Below are positions 46,080-57,799 of a stretch of DNA of 64,000 bases, piece by piece. Positions within the stretch are counted from its first letter, which is position 1, and each line of letters opens with the position of its first letter. Under the pieces are notes generated by a model. It was not told the DNA's origin. It ran no database searches and saw only the letters and a program-made list of their open reading frames with translations. Origin of the DNA: Dipteris shenzhenensis. Its lineage: Eukaryota; Polypodiophyta; Polypodiopsida; Gleicheniales. Where the stretch lies: the NCBI GenBank assembly GCA_047967505.1, contig CM106540.1; one strand, 5' to 3'. Made by a program: the position numbers and the translations under genes.

Positions 46080-47099
46080 TGAATTTCAAGATACTTTGCC
46101 TGGAAATATGCGAACATGAAGAGTGTGCCACCAAAAGTTGTACAATATACCATCACTATGATGGAAGATATCAGATTGGTATGGCAACGACCCTATTCGA
46201 TGAACCCAAAGTATGCAATGATCGTTCAAGAAGAGATGCAGAATCAAATTGACATAGGGTTCATTTACGAGATTGAGCGTACAGACTAGGTATCCACCAT
46301 TGTCATAGTGTTGAAAAAGAATGGCAAGGCTAGAGTATGCATTAATCTCAAGAAAGTGAATGCCATGACTTGCAAGGACGATTACCTACCGCCCTTTACA
46401 GAGCACGTCATAGAAAGAATCACAGGAAAAGAGGTTTATAGCTTCTTGGATGGGTTCTTGAGATACAACCGGGTGTCTTTAGCACCAGGATCAACATAAA
46501 ACTACATTCGCCACGAAATGGGGAGTCTATGCATCAAAGGTAATGCTCTTCGGACTCACTAATGCTCCACAACATTCCAAAGGTTAATGATCATGACCTT
46601 CAAAGAAGACTTGAGAGATTTTCTAAAGGTTTTTCTAGATGACTTATGCATTCATTTCAAATGGGATGATCATCTCAAGTATCTGAGACTCGTATTCGAG
46701 AGATGTCGCCTCTACTAAATCTCCCTGAACCCCTTGAAGTGCTAATTTTGGCTGAAAACAAGGTTATACTTGGTCACATAGTATCTAAAAATGAATTTTC
46801 CATGGACTATAATAAGATTTAATTATCTTGGAACTACCCCCACCCACTAATGCAAAGGGTGTACAATGGTTCACCAGGCACATGGCCTATTATCATAAGT
46901 TTATCTACAATTATGCCGAGATTGCCCACCCTTTGTACAAACTGTTGATCGTATTTCATTGGTCAAAAAAATGCCAACTATCTAATGAGATCCTTAAGCT
47001 AGTCAACCCTGATTCTATGAGCACCCAATTGGGACTTCATCTTTCATGTTCATATTGATGCTTCGAAATTCGCGATAGGGTGTGTGTTGGCACAATGTG
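46080..47099 (+). pseudogene. gypsy reverse transcriptase / RNase H remnant
   Basis: Plus strand: KKNGKARVCINLKKVNAMT (46314), TEHVIERITGKEVYSFLDG (about 46405), FKEDLRDFLKVFLDDLCIH (about 46600-46650, FLDD in place of FMDD), LVFERCRLY, then PTNAKGVQWFTRHMAYYHKFIY (about 46845) and an RNase H start HVHIDASKFAIGCVLAQ (about 47050-47097). At least eight in-frame stops and several frameshifts occur. It is cut at about 47099, where LINE sequence begins. It lies head-to-head with the minus-strand integrase remnant. Confidence 0.8.
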
Positions 47100-50000
47100 G
47101 GTGACTGGGCTCTTGATAGAGGGGGGACAGTTTGCATTGCACTCGGTTTTTCCACTTCAGACCATTTTTCAGTAATTTTGTCCATTTCAGAGCCTCATCT
47201 GAGAGGATGGTCTCACGGTATCAGGATCCCAGACGCCTTATACATGGATGAGACTCTCACAGAGGCAGTGTTGGAGATCTAGGTTTCTCATATGCAAGGG
47301 GCGTGGCCCGGTCCTTCACATGTGGCCACAGCACTTGCCAGTATCAGCGACTTCTATCACTCTGTTGCTAGTGCTCGGCGAGGTGAGGTACTCAGGCGAG
47401 AGATCGGTATCCACTGGCAGTTAGCAGCCCTTCAGAGGGAGGAGCAGAAACGACCATCAGATGCTTGGATACAGGAGCACCTTGCTGTGGCAAGGGCTCA
47501 CTTGCAAACCTTGCTTGATCAGAGAGCAGAGTATGCCTTCCATGCACGGGAGTCCTTTTGGGTATAGATGGGAGGGAGAGTCAATAAACACTTTTTCTCT
47601 ACACTTGGCCCCAGACATAGTAGAGAGAGTGTCAGGCTGCTTATTGACTCTGACGGCGTTTTGCAGTCCCATCCGGAAATCGTCATATGCATTTAGCGAC
47701 AGATTTTTATACCTCCCTTATTTCCACAGATTCGAACTCACAGGCCAGAGAGGTGGCTAGAGATGAAGTTTGGCAGAGTTTACCAGTGTTGGTCACCCCA
47801 GAGATGTTATGCTCACTTGATGCACGCTTTACCAACACAGAATTCAAGACTGCTCTCTCTGCCCTTCATAAGGGCAAATGCCCTGGTTCTGATGGTCTTA
47901 CTCCTTTTTTTATAGCCGTTTGAGATTTGATAGGTGATCATATTACTTCAGCCTTGCAGGGCATTTGGGACTCGGGTGAGATGACTCACTAACCGAGGGG
48001 CTCATTCACCTTATCCCTAAAGGTGGCAACATGAATTTTGTATCCCATTGGAGACCCATCACTCTTTTGGGCACTCTTTACAAAATCCTTGCCAAGGCGA
48101 TTAGCATCCGACTTCAGCCCCTTCTTCCAGACCTCATCCATGATACTCAAACAGGCTTTGTGCATGGCAGGAGCATTTTTTATAATATCTTTTCCTTTTG
48201 GGAAGCCACAAAGTGGGCTATGCAAAGTGGGCAGAGGCTAGCAGTTTTACTCTTGGACTTTGAGAAAGCCTATGATAGAGTAGATTGGGGTTTTCTTGAG
48301 GGCACTCTTCTACGGTTTGGATTTTCAGATGCTTGGATCATAGGGGTGGCCTCCCTTTACAGATCAGCCCACAGCCAGGTTTTGATTGCAGGGGTAAGGT
48401 GTGACAGGTTTCAGATTTCCAGTTCAGTTCGTCAGGGATGCCCTTTAGCCCCCTTCCTCTTTCTTTTTGTGGCAGAAGCTATGAGTATCTTCCTTAGATC
48501 TCAAGCTAAGCTTTTTGGGCTCTGAGACTGCCCTTGAGACAGGAGCAGGAGCTTTTTGACTGTGAGTTGGCTGATGACACTGCTATTTTTATTTAGGCCT
48601 CCTTGCAGTCACTTGATTCTTTCCGGACAGCCTTGGATATTTTTTGCTCAGCTGCAGGGGCACACATTAATTGGCATAAATCCTTTGGCTTTTGGATCAG
48701 TGATGAGGACACTCTAGGTTGGGGAGTTGACATTGGTTTTTCCTGGATTCAAAGGGGTGTTCCTATCAGGTATTTGGGATGTCAGGTAGGATTGGACATC
48801 TCTCCAGCACAACAATTTGCCCTAGTACTAGAAAGTATAAGGAAAAAGCTCCTATTCTGGAGCTCTACCAAACTCGACCTTGCATCTAGAGTTGTGGTAG
48901 TGAACCAGGTTCTCTTGGCCACCTCCTGGTCTGTGTGTTCTTGCTGGTGCCGGTCTAGGGATTGCATCACTCAACTCATCAAACTAGTCAGGAATTTTTT
49001 ATGGAGTGGACTTGATGGCACAGCAGATGTTGCAGCAAGGGTGGACTGGGAGACTGTTATTCTCCCTACATGTGAAGGGGGCCTTAATGTCATTGACCCG
49101 GACTTGCAGTGCAGGGCATTGCTTTGTAAGGTGGTGGTGAGGGGACTCATGCCTGGGCAGGAACCTTGGAAGAATTTCTTTTTTGGATGCATTCAGGCTT
49201 GCACACCAACCTTGGGAGATGATTGGGTGGATAGCCCTCTCTGGATTTTCACATCATTCCCTCTCAGATCTCTTACCTCTCCTCTCATGACTGCCATCCT
49301 GAAAGCTTGGGGGAGCTTCAGGAACACTCTTCGAAGGATTCCACCTTCTACCGTCGAAGAGATTGATAGGCAGCCAATCATTTGGAATGATACCATTCTT
49401 GATGAGCATGCCAGACCATTGGGCACTTCCCATTACATGCAGTGGTCTAAATGGGAGAGAGGTTCCGCCTACACAGTAGGCACTTGGAAATCTTTTATCA
49501 GGCTACCTGAGGATCAGAGACTGCAGTCCGTGAGTCATCTTAGAGGGGTAGCACGTAGGATTCAGTAGATAGATGTAGCCATCCTGGTGGAATGGATAGT
49601 TGAGCTGCCTAATACTTCCACCACTTGGATGGGGGCTTTTTGGAGGACATCAATTCCTTTACAGGTGATCGCTCTCCGAGGTCTCGGGGAAGACGCACTG
49701 GTCTTTGATGTTGGGGATTTAGGTTTACTTTCTACATCCCCAAGGATGGCATTCTTCTTGAGGTTGCCTTTCAGCCTATGCCTTTCAGCCTGTCAGGATT
49801 GCTGGTTTTGTGGACCATGGAGCGGGCTTGCAGTGGTACTTAGACCCCGACCCTCTGCTCTTGGCCTTGGGACCCTGGAGGTTGTGGTTATATGGAGGTG
49901 CACCTATCAGGTGCTTGTAGTGGGACCCAAGAGAGTGGGAATGGATAGATCATGGGCACCAAGAGAGGGGGATTCCCTTCTTTCATTTCACGGTTGGTAA

Positions 50001-50875
50001 TGCCAGGAGGTTTCAGCTGAATAGTAGGGGTTGGATTCCCTCTAGAGCCCCCCATTGGGAAAGCTTCTTCATCACTGTAGATTTGCGTAGAAATTTCTAG
50101 AAGCTCTGGAAGTCCCTCAGAAATAGAAAGATCACTCTTTTCTTTTGGCTTTCTATTCATGGAGGGATTGCAGTGAACCTGTGGAGATCACGATTTGGGG
50201 CTGATCCCACTTGTCCTCGATGTCATTGTGCAGAGGAGTCAGTGCGACATTGCCTTTGGGACTGCAGTCAGGCGAGGACTGTTTGGAAAGGGGCCGCTCG
50301 GATACTCAGCATCTTTCACACTTCCCCTTTCTTCATGACTTGGGGCTCGGTCGCATGGTTATCTCTTACCGGGCCCCATGTGTTTTATGAGGGTGAGCCT
50401 TCTTCTTGGGCACTCTCGGTCTACCAGCAGGTGATAGAGCCCTGCTCTCTGCAGGATGTACCACTTACTCCCTTCAAAGCTTCTCATGTTTCAGTGGACA
50501 CCTCTTGGGAGATTTTGGCTAGCATTTCCTCTTGGCACATTTGGAGAGCCAGATGTACTGAGGCCTTGTATGGCACCCAAATAGGTGTTCACGGGTATAT
50601 GGACTGACACGGTTCACACTTTGATAGCCATATGGGCTAGCATGCAGGGCCCTTCACGGGTAGCCTCTTCTAGAAGGACTATATTTCTTCGAGTTTGAAG
50701 GGGTTCCCCCTTTTTCTCGGAGGTTTCTACCGGATTGAGATGGCATTGTCAGCCTCAATCCTTTCTTTTTGGCTCGAGCTTTTCGTGCATTGCATGATGT
50801 ATCCCGTATGGAGCTTGCTCTAGCGGTTTTTCTTTAATACTTAATAGAAGTCTCTTTTTGCCCCAAAAAAAAAAA
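47100..50875 (+). mobile_element. 5'-truncated L1-type LINE
   Basis: It starts inside the endonuclease domain (STSDHFSVIL, the SDH motif, about 47150) and ends in an 11-A tail at 50865-50875. ORF2 is broken. The frame 47292-47567 shifts near 47690 and again near 47990. RT follows, with HWRPITLLGTLYKILAKAI (about 48046), TGFVHGRS, LDFEKAYDRVDW (about 48255), SSSVRQGCPLAPFLF (about 48420) and LADDTAIF (about 48570). A long open stretch (48603-49568) covers the thumb and linker. The C-terminal zf-RVT finger reads CPRCHCAEESVRHCLWDC (about 50212-50265). No target duplication was recognised. Confidence 0.9.
48031..49568 (+). pseudogene. LINE reverse transcriptase domain
   Basis: Two open segments, 48031-48525 and 48603-49568, lie in different frames joined by a frameshift near 48530. 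Together they carry RT palm motifs from WRPITLL to LADD and the downstream connection (INWHKSFGFW, YLGCQVGLDIS, RVVVVNQVLL, RNFLWSG). A TAG lies at about 48595, just upstream of the second segment. The C-terminal finger follows from about 50170 after further breaks. The copy is not expected to make active enzyme. Confidence 0.88.
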
Positions 50876-50879
50876 TTCC

Positions 50880-51557
50880 GTATGCGGAATTCACTAAACC
50901 TGAAACTCGAACGCAAAATATAGAAACACAGTTAGGGGTTATCAGTTAAACATTAAAAACCCTAGCTGAAGCTATAACTAAGATAGCCGATTCTCAATCA
51001 GTATCTATTACTAAGAAATCACCACTTCCTCCTAATCAAGTTGAGAGGGCTACCTCTCGACTTAGAGAAACATCGAATATTCTTAAGGACTTAAACCGCC
51101 AATTTTCAATGGGGAAGAAAAGGAGCATAATAAAGATTTGATTAATACGTTCTTGCAAAAGTGGCAAGACTTCCACCAACTCAGGAATACACCTCTTGAA
51201 AATCAAGTCGTGGAAGCAAGTCTTTCCCTTGGAAATAAAGCCTATAAATGGTGGATGAGCGTCAAGGAGAGTGATAGAATTCCTAGATATTGGACTGAGC
51301 TTGAACAAGCCTTCCTAAAAGAGTTTTTACCGGAAAATGAATTAGAAAGAGTGTGGGAGGCTTGGGACAATTGCACTATGGGTAAAAACACTCTAGTCCA
51401 ATACATAGCGAATTATAGGGAGGCACTCCTTAAGCTGAAAGGAATTGATGAATTCCAAAAGATAAGGGGTTTTGTGAGAGGTCTCAAAGACACTTATAAG
51501 GTTGAGGTGAAAAGAAATTCTCCTAAAACCTTTGAGGAAGCCATTAAGTATGCCTAA
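50880..51557 (+). pseudogene. gypsy Gag remnant
   Basis: The open frame 51138-51557 reads FLQKWQDFHQLRNTP, then AYKWWMSVKES, WTELEQAFLKEFLPENE and NTLVQYIANYREALLKLKG, the retrotransposon-gag helical domain. The upstream part (about 50950-51120) is in another frame, with stops. It ends in a TAA at 51555 without a zinc knuckle. It begins right after the LINE poly-A tail, so the LINE may have landed in or beside this element. No RT of the same element follows. Confidence 0.75.
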
Positions 51558-53505
51558 ATATACGACGATATGACGAATAAGCCCAAGTTAATACTTATTT
51601 ATAGTAATTTAAACTTCTTTAGAAACATATCCATAAATAGCTTGTTATTTATGCTATTAAAATACTAGAAAGCTCTTGTCATATTGATATAAATGTGTTT
51701 AATAAGTAATTATATATGTATAACATTATTACACTGAGAGTGATTATGAGGGATGTTTCTTTAAGGAATTATTTTTCAACACTTTTTTAAGATAATGACA
51801 AGCGTACAAAGGATGTCTATGAAGAAGAAAGTTCAAGTTATGTAAAATTGAATAAGTGACAATATGTATGTTTTTATGATAAAGGGATGTAGTTCTAGTG
51901 AAAATTAAAGTGTAAAAACCATGTTTCCTTAAGAAATACAATCTTTTAAATCTCTTGAAAAACATGCTTGGATAAACCTGCTCATAGGTTTTTGCTCGTA
52001 AAATTGACGCATCCCCTCATGTGAGGCTAAGCACACAATAGCCTGCATAATAATAGTTGAGTCTGCATGGGTCAAGATTGACTCGGAGTGATGGAATGAT
52101 GTAACCCCATGGGAGAGAAGTATGAAGAGTGAGAGCATTATCTCTTTGGCATATCTCTTTAGGGAGCATATCTCAAATGGATGTTTGATTTTCACATTTT
52201 TCCAAGATCTTTAAGGTCATTCTAGCAAAAATGTTATTAGGATTATGAGGGCATTATTCCTCTTGATGTCAACAATGTGAGGAAGTTCCATTATGACTAG
52301 GAAGCGACGAGAGTACAATTGCATACGCTGGCACTTCGCAAAGCACAGGTTGCTGGCATTGGCATCAATCGGCAAAACATAGCGAATCTATCTACTGAGC
52401 CATGCCTATATAGAACAGCTTTTTCCTATGATAATATCCATCCTTCCCATTCATGAATGTAGGCCCATAAGCCAACTTGGAGGAAGCATGCAAGCTCCTC
52501 AAACTGCTAGTTGGATGAAAGCATTCAAGCTATTTCTCATGGGAGGAGATGAACTGCTAGAGACAAACATTAGGGTCTAGTTAGAGGTGATGTAGCTAGA
52601 TGCTATTACTGAGGTATTTTATGCAATGATACAAATTATGAAAAACTAAGGTTTTTAAACAAAGGTTGACATTGTGGATTGATATTGGCTACTCTCTAAA
52701 GGGGTGTTTCTCCTCATTGTTTTGTTTATAATCATGGCAATTGTTGGTCTATTCAACATAATAACTTTACCTTAGAGGGGACTCCCCCCCTAATGCCTTT
52801 GCTTATAACCATTTTGATTTACCACGTGGCATGTTCGCACCATGTGTCTTGATTAACCTCATGATAGTCATGCTCTTATGAATCTATTGGATACTAGACT
52901 CACGCATTTATTATAGAGATCCTCATGGCTCCTTTTCTCCTAATGGAATCTTATTTCAAAGGGAAAAAAACACGCCCTCTTAGTGCACTCTATAAGATAA
53001 GATGGAGTTTGTAGGAACAAAAAATGAATCCAATAAAAGAGCAATGTTGGCCAAGTCATGAGCGTGATTGTAAAAATGTGAGCAACTCCTTTGACTCTTG
53101 CCCCTCTTAAGTTGTTGTCGAGGAATCAACTCCATTAAGTTGGACAAAAGATAAAAGAATATGCACAATCAGCCTTTCCCTTTTTTTATAAAAAAAAGTA
53201 TGGGCAACTAGCATATCTATGCTCTTGAGTTGTAGATAAAGTAATCCATCTATTAAAATAGTGATAGGGTTGTTGGCGAAGTTATCTAGATAAAAAGTTG
53301 CATTTCCTATTGATGAAGATTTACTGCAAATATCTTATGTTGTCTAGAATCTGTCCCCCTACTGTTCTATTGCTATGATAGCAGAGATGTTGAAGAAAGT
53401 CTGATATGGATTGTATCAAGAAAGCACTCCCTCTCTTTTTAAAAGAAGCGTTCCTTGGTGATAAGACGTCAACAAAAGTAATTAACCGCATCATCATTGC
53501 TTATG
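51558..53505. other. no gene recognised
   Basis: AT-rich DNA with short frames on both strands and no recognisable families. No clear repeats. Confidence 0.45.
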
Positions 53506-53510
53506 AGTGG

Positions 53511-53618
53511 TTCAACTCTTGTTCAAGGGTTGAATGCCATGATTTGTTCGACTTTCGTTCAAGGGCTAAATGCCATGATTTGTTCAGCTCTTGTTCAAGG
53601 GTTGAATGCCACAATTTC
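53511..53618. repeat. 36-bp minisatellite, three copies
   Basis: Units start at 53511, 53547 and 53583 and share ttc-a/g-actcttgttcaaggg and aatgccatgattt. The period is a multiple of three and one frame stays open, giving a 12-residue repeat (CSRVECHDLF-like). Nothing else supports a gene. Confidence 0.8.
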
Positions 53619-55085
53619 TTAAAATCTATGATACGATTGAGTGTGTACTTAATTGTTCACTTGCATGAGAGAGATTGTCGTTATTGAATTTAAAATGTGT
53701 GGGCATGAGCTATATGTGTCCTATTTGGCTTAGCTAGACACGTGAAAGGATCAAGCATAAAATCATTGGTGGTGTTATGACCTTTTCACTTATGTAAATT
53801 GCTATCATTGTGAAACTTTCTAGCTTGTTGCATTTTTTTGTATCTATTATGCTTTGCACTAGTGACATACCAAGATATCAAGAGAGAATTTTCATATTGA
53901 GATTGCAAGCATCTTGATCTACTAAATAAATTTGCAATAATAGCTACTGAGAAACTTTTGTTTACTATTGCTCTCAAGACTTTGATTGTCCTCGTGTGTA
54001 AGACATCTTTGATTATGATGGTCTGCATTGCATGTGACAAAAATTGAAGTACTTGTTTGTTTGTTTGTACCATAACTAGAACTAGTTAAAGACTGCTCAC
54101 TTGTAATCCAATTGTGCACCATACCCACAATGTTCATACAATTGTTCTCATATTTACTCATAAATGGCATATGAGCCTTGTGGCTTTTGCAATACCTTCA
54201 TTAACATAGATATCAATTAAACTAGCATTGAGTTCATTACCAAACCCTTCCTTACTATAGAGCATATATTTTTATAAACTATCAAAAAAGCATTTGAGCT
54301 ATCAAATTATGTGATTGCTGTAAAGATACCTTGCTTGACTTCAAAGTCTACATGAATTCACATAAAATATAAGAGCATTCCTGAAGGCATCACAATCATC
54401 ATCATATTGTTCACAACCCCTATGTTAGATCTCATCTTTGTAATTGACTAAGTTTGTTGTTGGTAACATATGTTATGGAGTTGACACATTGTTCTTTATA
54501 CTTCTAGACAATGCATATTCTAGAACATGCACATATTATGTGCTTTACATAAAGCATGAATTTGAGTCCGTGGATTAGATTGATGTAGAACTATTTCATA
54601 AGTAGTTTTAGTTGGTTTTAAAAACAACACTGTGCATAGATCTTTTTGGCAAGATAATAATATTCCAAGGCTACATTGCAAACTCTGCAACTTGGAGAAT
54701 GTAAAACTCATAGACATGTTTATAATAAGAGTTACCACTTTGTATTCACGATGACTTGTAAATCTCTTTCCATCAACAGTGTTTGTACTTCTAGGAACAT
54801 TACTTTTCATAAATATCGTATATACTGAGAGGTAAGGCAGCAACTCTCTTTTTTTTTTTGTAGCCTCTCACTTACGAGAACAAGCACCGTTTGTTTAATA
54901 CTATTTTGAAAATTTGGAACCAAAATGTCATTCTCTGATATTTTTATTTTATCCATGTACTTAGACTTTCCTTAAACTGAAATTTAAACTTCTATATAAA
55001 ATCCCATGAACTTTTTCACTTTTTAAAGGAGTGACTTAAAATCCACAAAACATATGATTAAAGTCAATATTGTCAGAGATCAGCT
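53619..55085. other. no gene recognised
   Basis: AT-rich DNA. Short frames lack motifs. A T-run at 54849-54860 and scattered simple repeats are present. Confidence 0.45.
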
Positions 55086-55194
55086 TTAACAGCTGTAGGT
55101 CAGAAAATCAACTTGCATTGTGAGTACTAAATATGCTTCCCAAGAGCTTCAGAGATTTGGTCTGGACACAAAACATTGCAGAATGATCCAAGCC

Positions 55195-55300
55195 ACTCAA
55201 TTTTGAGGAGCTTGGCCCAAATGCTTCTGCTCCAACAAGCCTGGACATATAGCAAAAGATTGCATATGGAAGAAGAATAATAAGCAAAAGGGAAAGTAGA
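55195..55300 (+). pseudogene. zinc-knuckle-like Gag scrap
   Basis: One plus-strand frame reads KCFCSNKPGHIAKDC followed by a Lys-rich tail, resembling the CX2CX4HX4C knuckle of copia Gag but with one residue missing between the first two cysteines. No other Gag sequence is seen around it. Confidence 0.35.
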
Positions 55301-55585
55301 GTTCTGAGGTCACAAACATGTATGTCTGCTGAAGTCCTAGCCTTTGGTATCATGATAGAACGTGCAGCGGGAAATTGAACCATCCACAAGATATGTATCT
55401 TGGCTGATAAAGGGTTCATACTTCTTTGATCATGAAAGGAGAACATGAACATAGACAACCATTGTTTTCTGGAAAAACAATAGACAACCATTGGGATGCA
55501 GTTGGTGATCAATCTACGAGATACCAGTGCATGTAGCCAACTATCGTGGGATAAAATGCATCCACCGGCATCAGTAGAGTAATAC

Positions 55586-56490
55586 TTATTCAATCCCGTG
55601 GTCTTTTCTCTCTGCTTCAAGAAGCTCTTTCTTTGCTTGCTCCAAGAACGCTTCAGCAGCTTCTGTAAACCGCTGTGTCCTGACTGGCCTGTTTGCCAAA
55701 TTTCTTGATTTTCTGACTCCATGCTTCGATTCATGAGAGTGCCTGGAAACCATCTTGCTGATATCTTGAATTCCCTTCTTTTGTTCTGTATCAGAGTAAA
55801 CTATTACAATCTATATAGCCATATCCTTGAGCTACTCAATTTAAAAGGCAACTATGCTGATGGGCATCAATACCTTCTGTGAGATCAGGAATAGCATGCT
55901 CAATAAACCTATTGGCAGCTTGAATGTCTAAAACAGACATTGGACACTTGAGAGCTGTTACAGAAAAAGTATTAATTAGTTTGATGAAAACCAGTCAGAA
56001 AATTAAACTGCTTGTGGAAACTCTTTTCTAGAAAACAGTAGAATATATACCTTCATGTTTGTCCATAAACTGCCCAATTTTGTCTTCATACAACCCCACC
56101 CTGTCCTGTAGGCAAGGACATGAGCATAGGCACAAAAATTAAGAAAGAACACACATGCATATGGAAGCCGACCAAACTCACATCAGCTCTTTTTTTTTCA
56201 ATTGTTCTCATTACTTCATATTGATTAGTGCAAATCTGATGCCTCAAAATTGTTCTCTTTATTTCAATTTATTCTCATAGTTTTTCAATTGTTCAAATCT
56301 GATGTCTCCAAATTTCACACTGAGAACAAGTGACTCCCAATTTTCATTCAATCGAGGAAGCTGTAACCATGAACAGATACTAATCTTCAAGAGAAAAACT
56401 AATTAATTTAGCATCCGAGATAAGAAGAGAGTACCACTTCAGAACTTGCTGTGTGAACATCTGGAGATATTCCTCTACACCTTAAGTGCA
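55586..56490 (-). CDS. 3' exons of an unrecognised spliced gene
   Basis: Four minus-strand exons with GT-AG borders and matching phases can be joined: 56435-56490, 56051-56105, 55874-55954 and 55586-55785, ending in TAA at 55586-55588. The 130-residue product includes CRGISPDVHTASSEV, DRVGLYEDKIGQF, SVLDIQAANRFIEHAIPD and an alanine/glutamate-rich C-terminal helix (RFTEAAEAFLEQAKKELLEA). There are no stops and the coding composition is soluble and helical. I do not recognise the family. An extra exon may lie at about 56838-56873 (RIERFLHEQIFL, between an AG and a GT), but its link is uncertain. The 5' part is not found. The minus-strand LINE starts about 0.9 kb upstream, so the gene may be 5'-truncated or may hold the LINE in an intron. 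Confidence 0.6.
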
Positions 56491-56684
56491 CTGCAACGGG
56501 GAGAGAGGCATTAAGATTCAGAACCGTAACTATGTAATTAGATACTGGAATAAATTGCACAAAATGGCAGTGAGAATAACTTCTGACTAAATAAGAAAGC
56601 AGTCTAAAGTTGATCACCATCCTATCCCTCACGGAATCAGTCAAAACATTACATAAATTGTATGTACACATCAGTATGTTTGTG

Positions 56685-56770
56685 CGTGTGTGTGTGTTGT
56701 GTGTGTGTGTTGTGTGGGTTGCTGTTTTTATTTTCCCCGCGGTGAGGTGGGGGGGGGGGGGGGGGGGGGG
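56685..56770 (+). repeat. GT microsatellite followed by a 22-G run
   Basis: GT-rich sequence (56685-56716) is followed, after about 30 bp, by 22 consecutive G (56749-56770) and CGCGC. Poly-Gly (plus) and poly-Pro (minus) frames here are translations of the run. It lies in the putative first intron of the spliced minus-strand gene. Confidence 0.9.
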
Positions 56771-57799
56771 CGCGCTTGCATGTGTGCCTGTATTTGTGCA
56801 GGCACGTTGTGCAAACAAAAAATACCAAGAAGATTTGTTCATGGAGGAATCTTTCAATTCTCTGTGCAAGAGAGGATTGCATGATTGAAATACGCATATA
56901 AAATTCAAGACTATTGGAACCTGAAAACTATCTGAATTTTAAACACAGTTTCTGTCCAAATTTTGTAAGGAAGCTAGAAGATGACAAAATATGATCCATC
57001 AATGCCCAAGACACAGGGCTTCAAGATACTCGACTATGGATAGAGGTTGCAACTATAGCAAGCCAAATCGTATTCCAACAAATCAAATTTCCTTTGACGT
57101 ATAATACATAATCTCTCAGATCCCTCCTGACGGTTCAGTTTCTCAAAGTCAACCACACTTTCCTTCTAGAACCTTATTCCAACCCATTCACAATTAAATA
57201 TCTAGGTTTATGCACTAGCTGGTTCCATATGTAAAGCTTCACCTACAATACTTGTACAGTCCTCTCCTCAGCAACGGATTTCATATTTCGATATCCAAGT
57301 TTATGCATAGTCCCTTCCTGAGATCAAGCTTCATTTCAACACTTGTAGAATTGTTTGCTCAGTTTTATAGTGCTTCTCCAGCTTTGTGTGTTAGGTCATA
57401 TTGGAATCTGCCAACAGTACATACTTTTTTTTTTGTGAGAAGAAATATTTTATTGCTGTGAAATAATTACATTCGTAGTTACTTCCAAAGTGGAGTAACT
57501 ACTACTCAACTGAAAATCTCAGTATAAGCTAGATATACATCATGATCAATCAAACGAGTCTAAAAGCAATCATAGAACGATAGCCGCAGAGATCGTTTGA
57601 AAAAAACAAAAGATGGAAAAGTAGGATCACCAAAGACTATGATTTCTGTCTATCCATAGAGTCCACAGTGCCCAAGAGCGCACCCAAACAAAAAATAAAT
57701 CAAAACCCTGTCTAGCTGGATGAAAACCAAATAACCAAAAGAACCTGCCAAAAGTAACAGTAGGAAATCTCGCTCGAAGCCTCTGTCGGATGAGAGCGA

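Noticed and set aside
55108-55734. 208-codon minus-strand frame as a single-exon gene
   Set aside because: It overlaps the last exon of the spliced gene in a different frame. The alternative frame joins cleanly to three upstream exons, while this one has no motif.
56408-56908. 166-codon minus-strand frame containing a Pro run
   Set aside because: It reads through splice signals and the 22-G run. Only its final part overlaps a believable exon, in that exon's frame.
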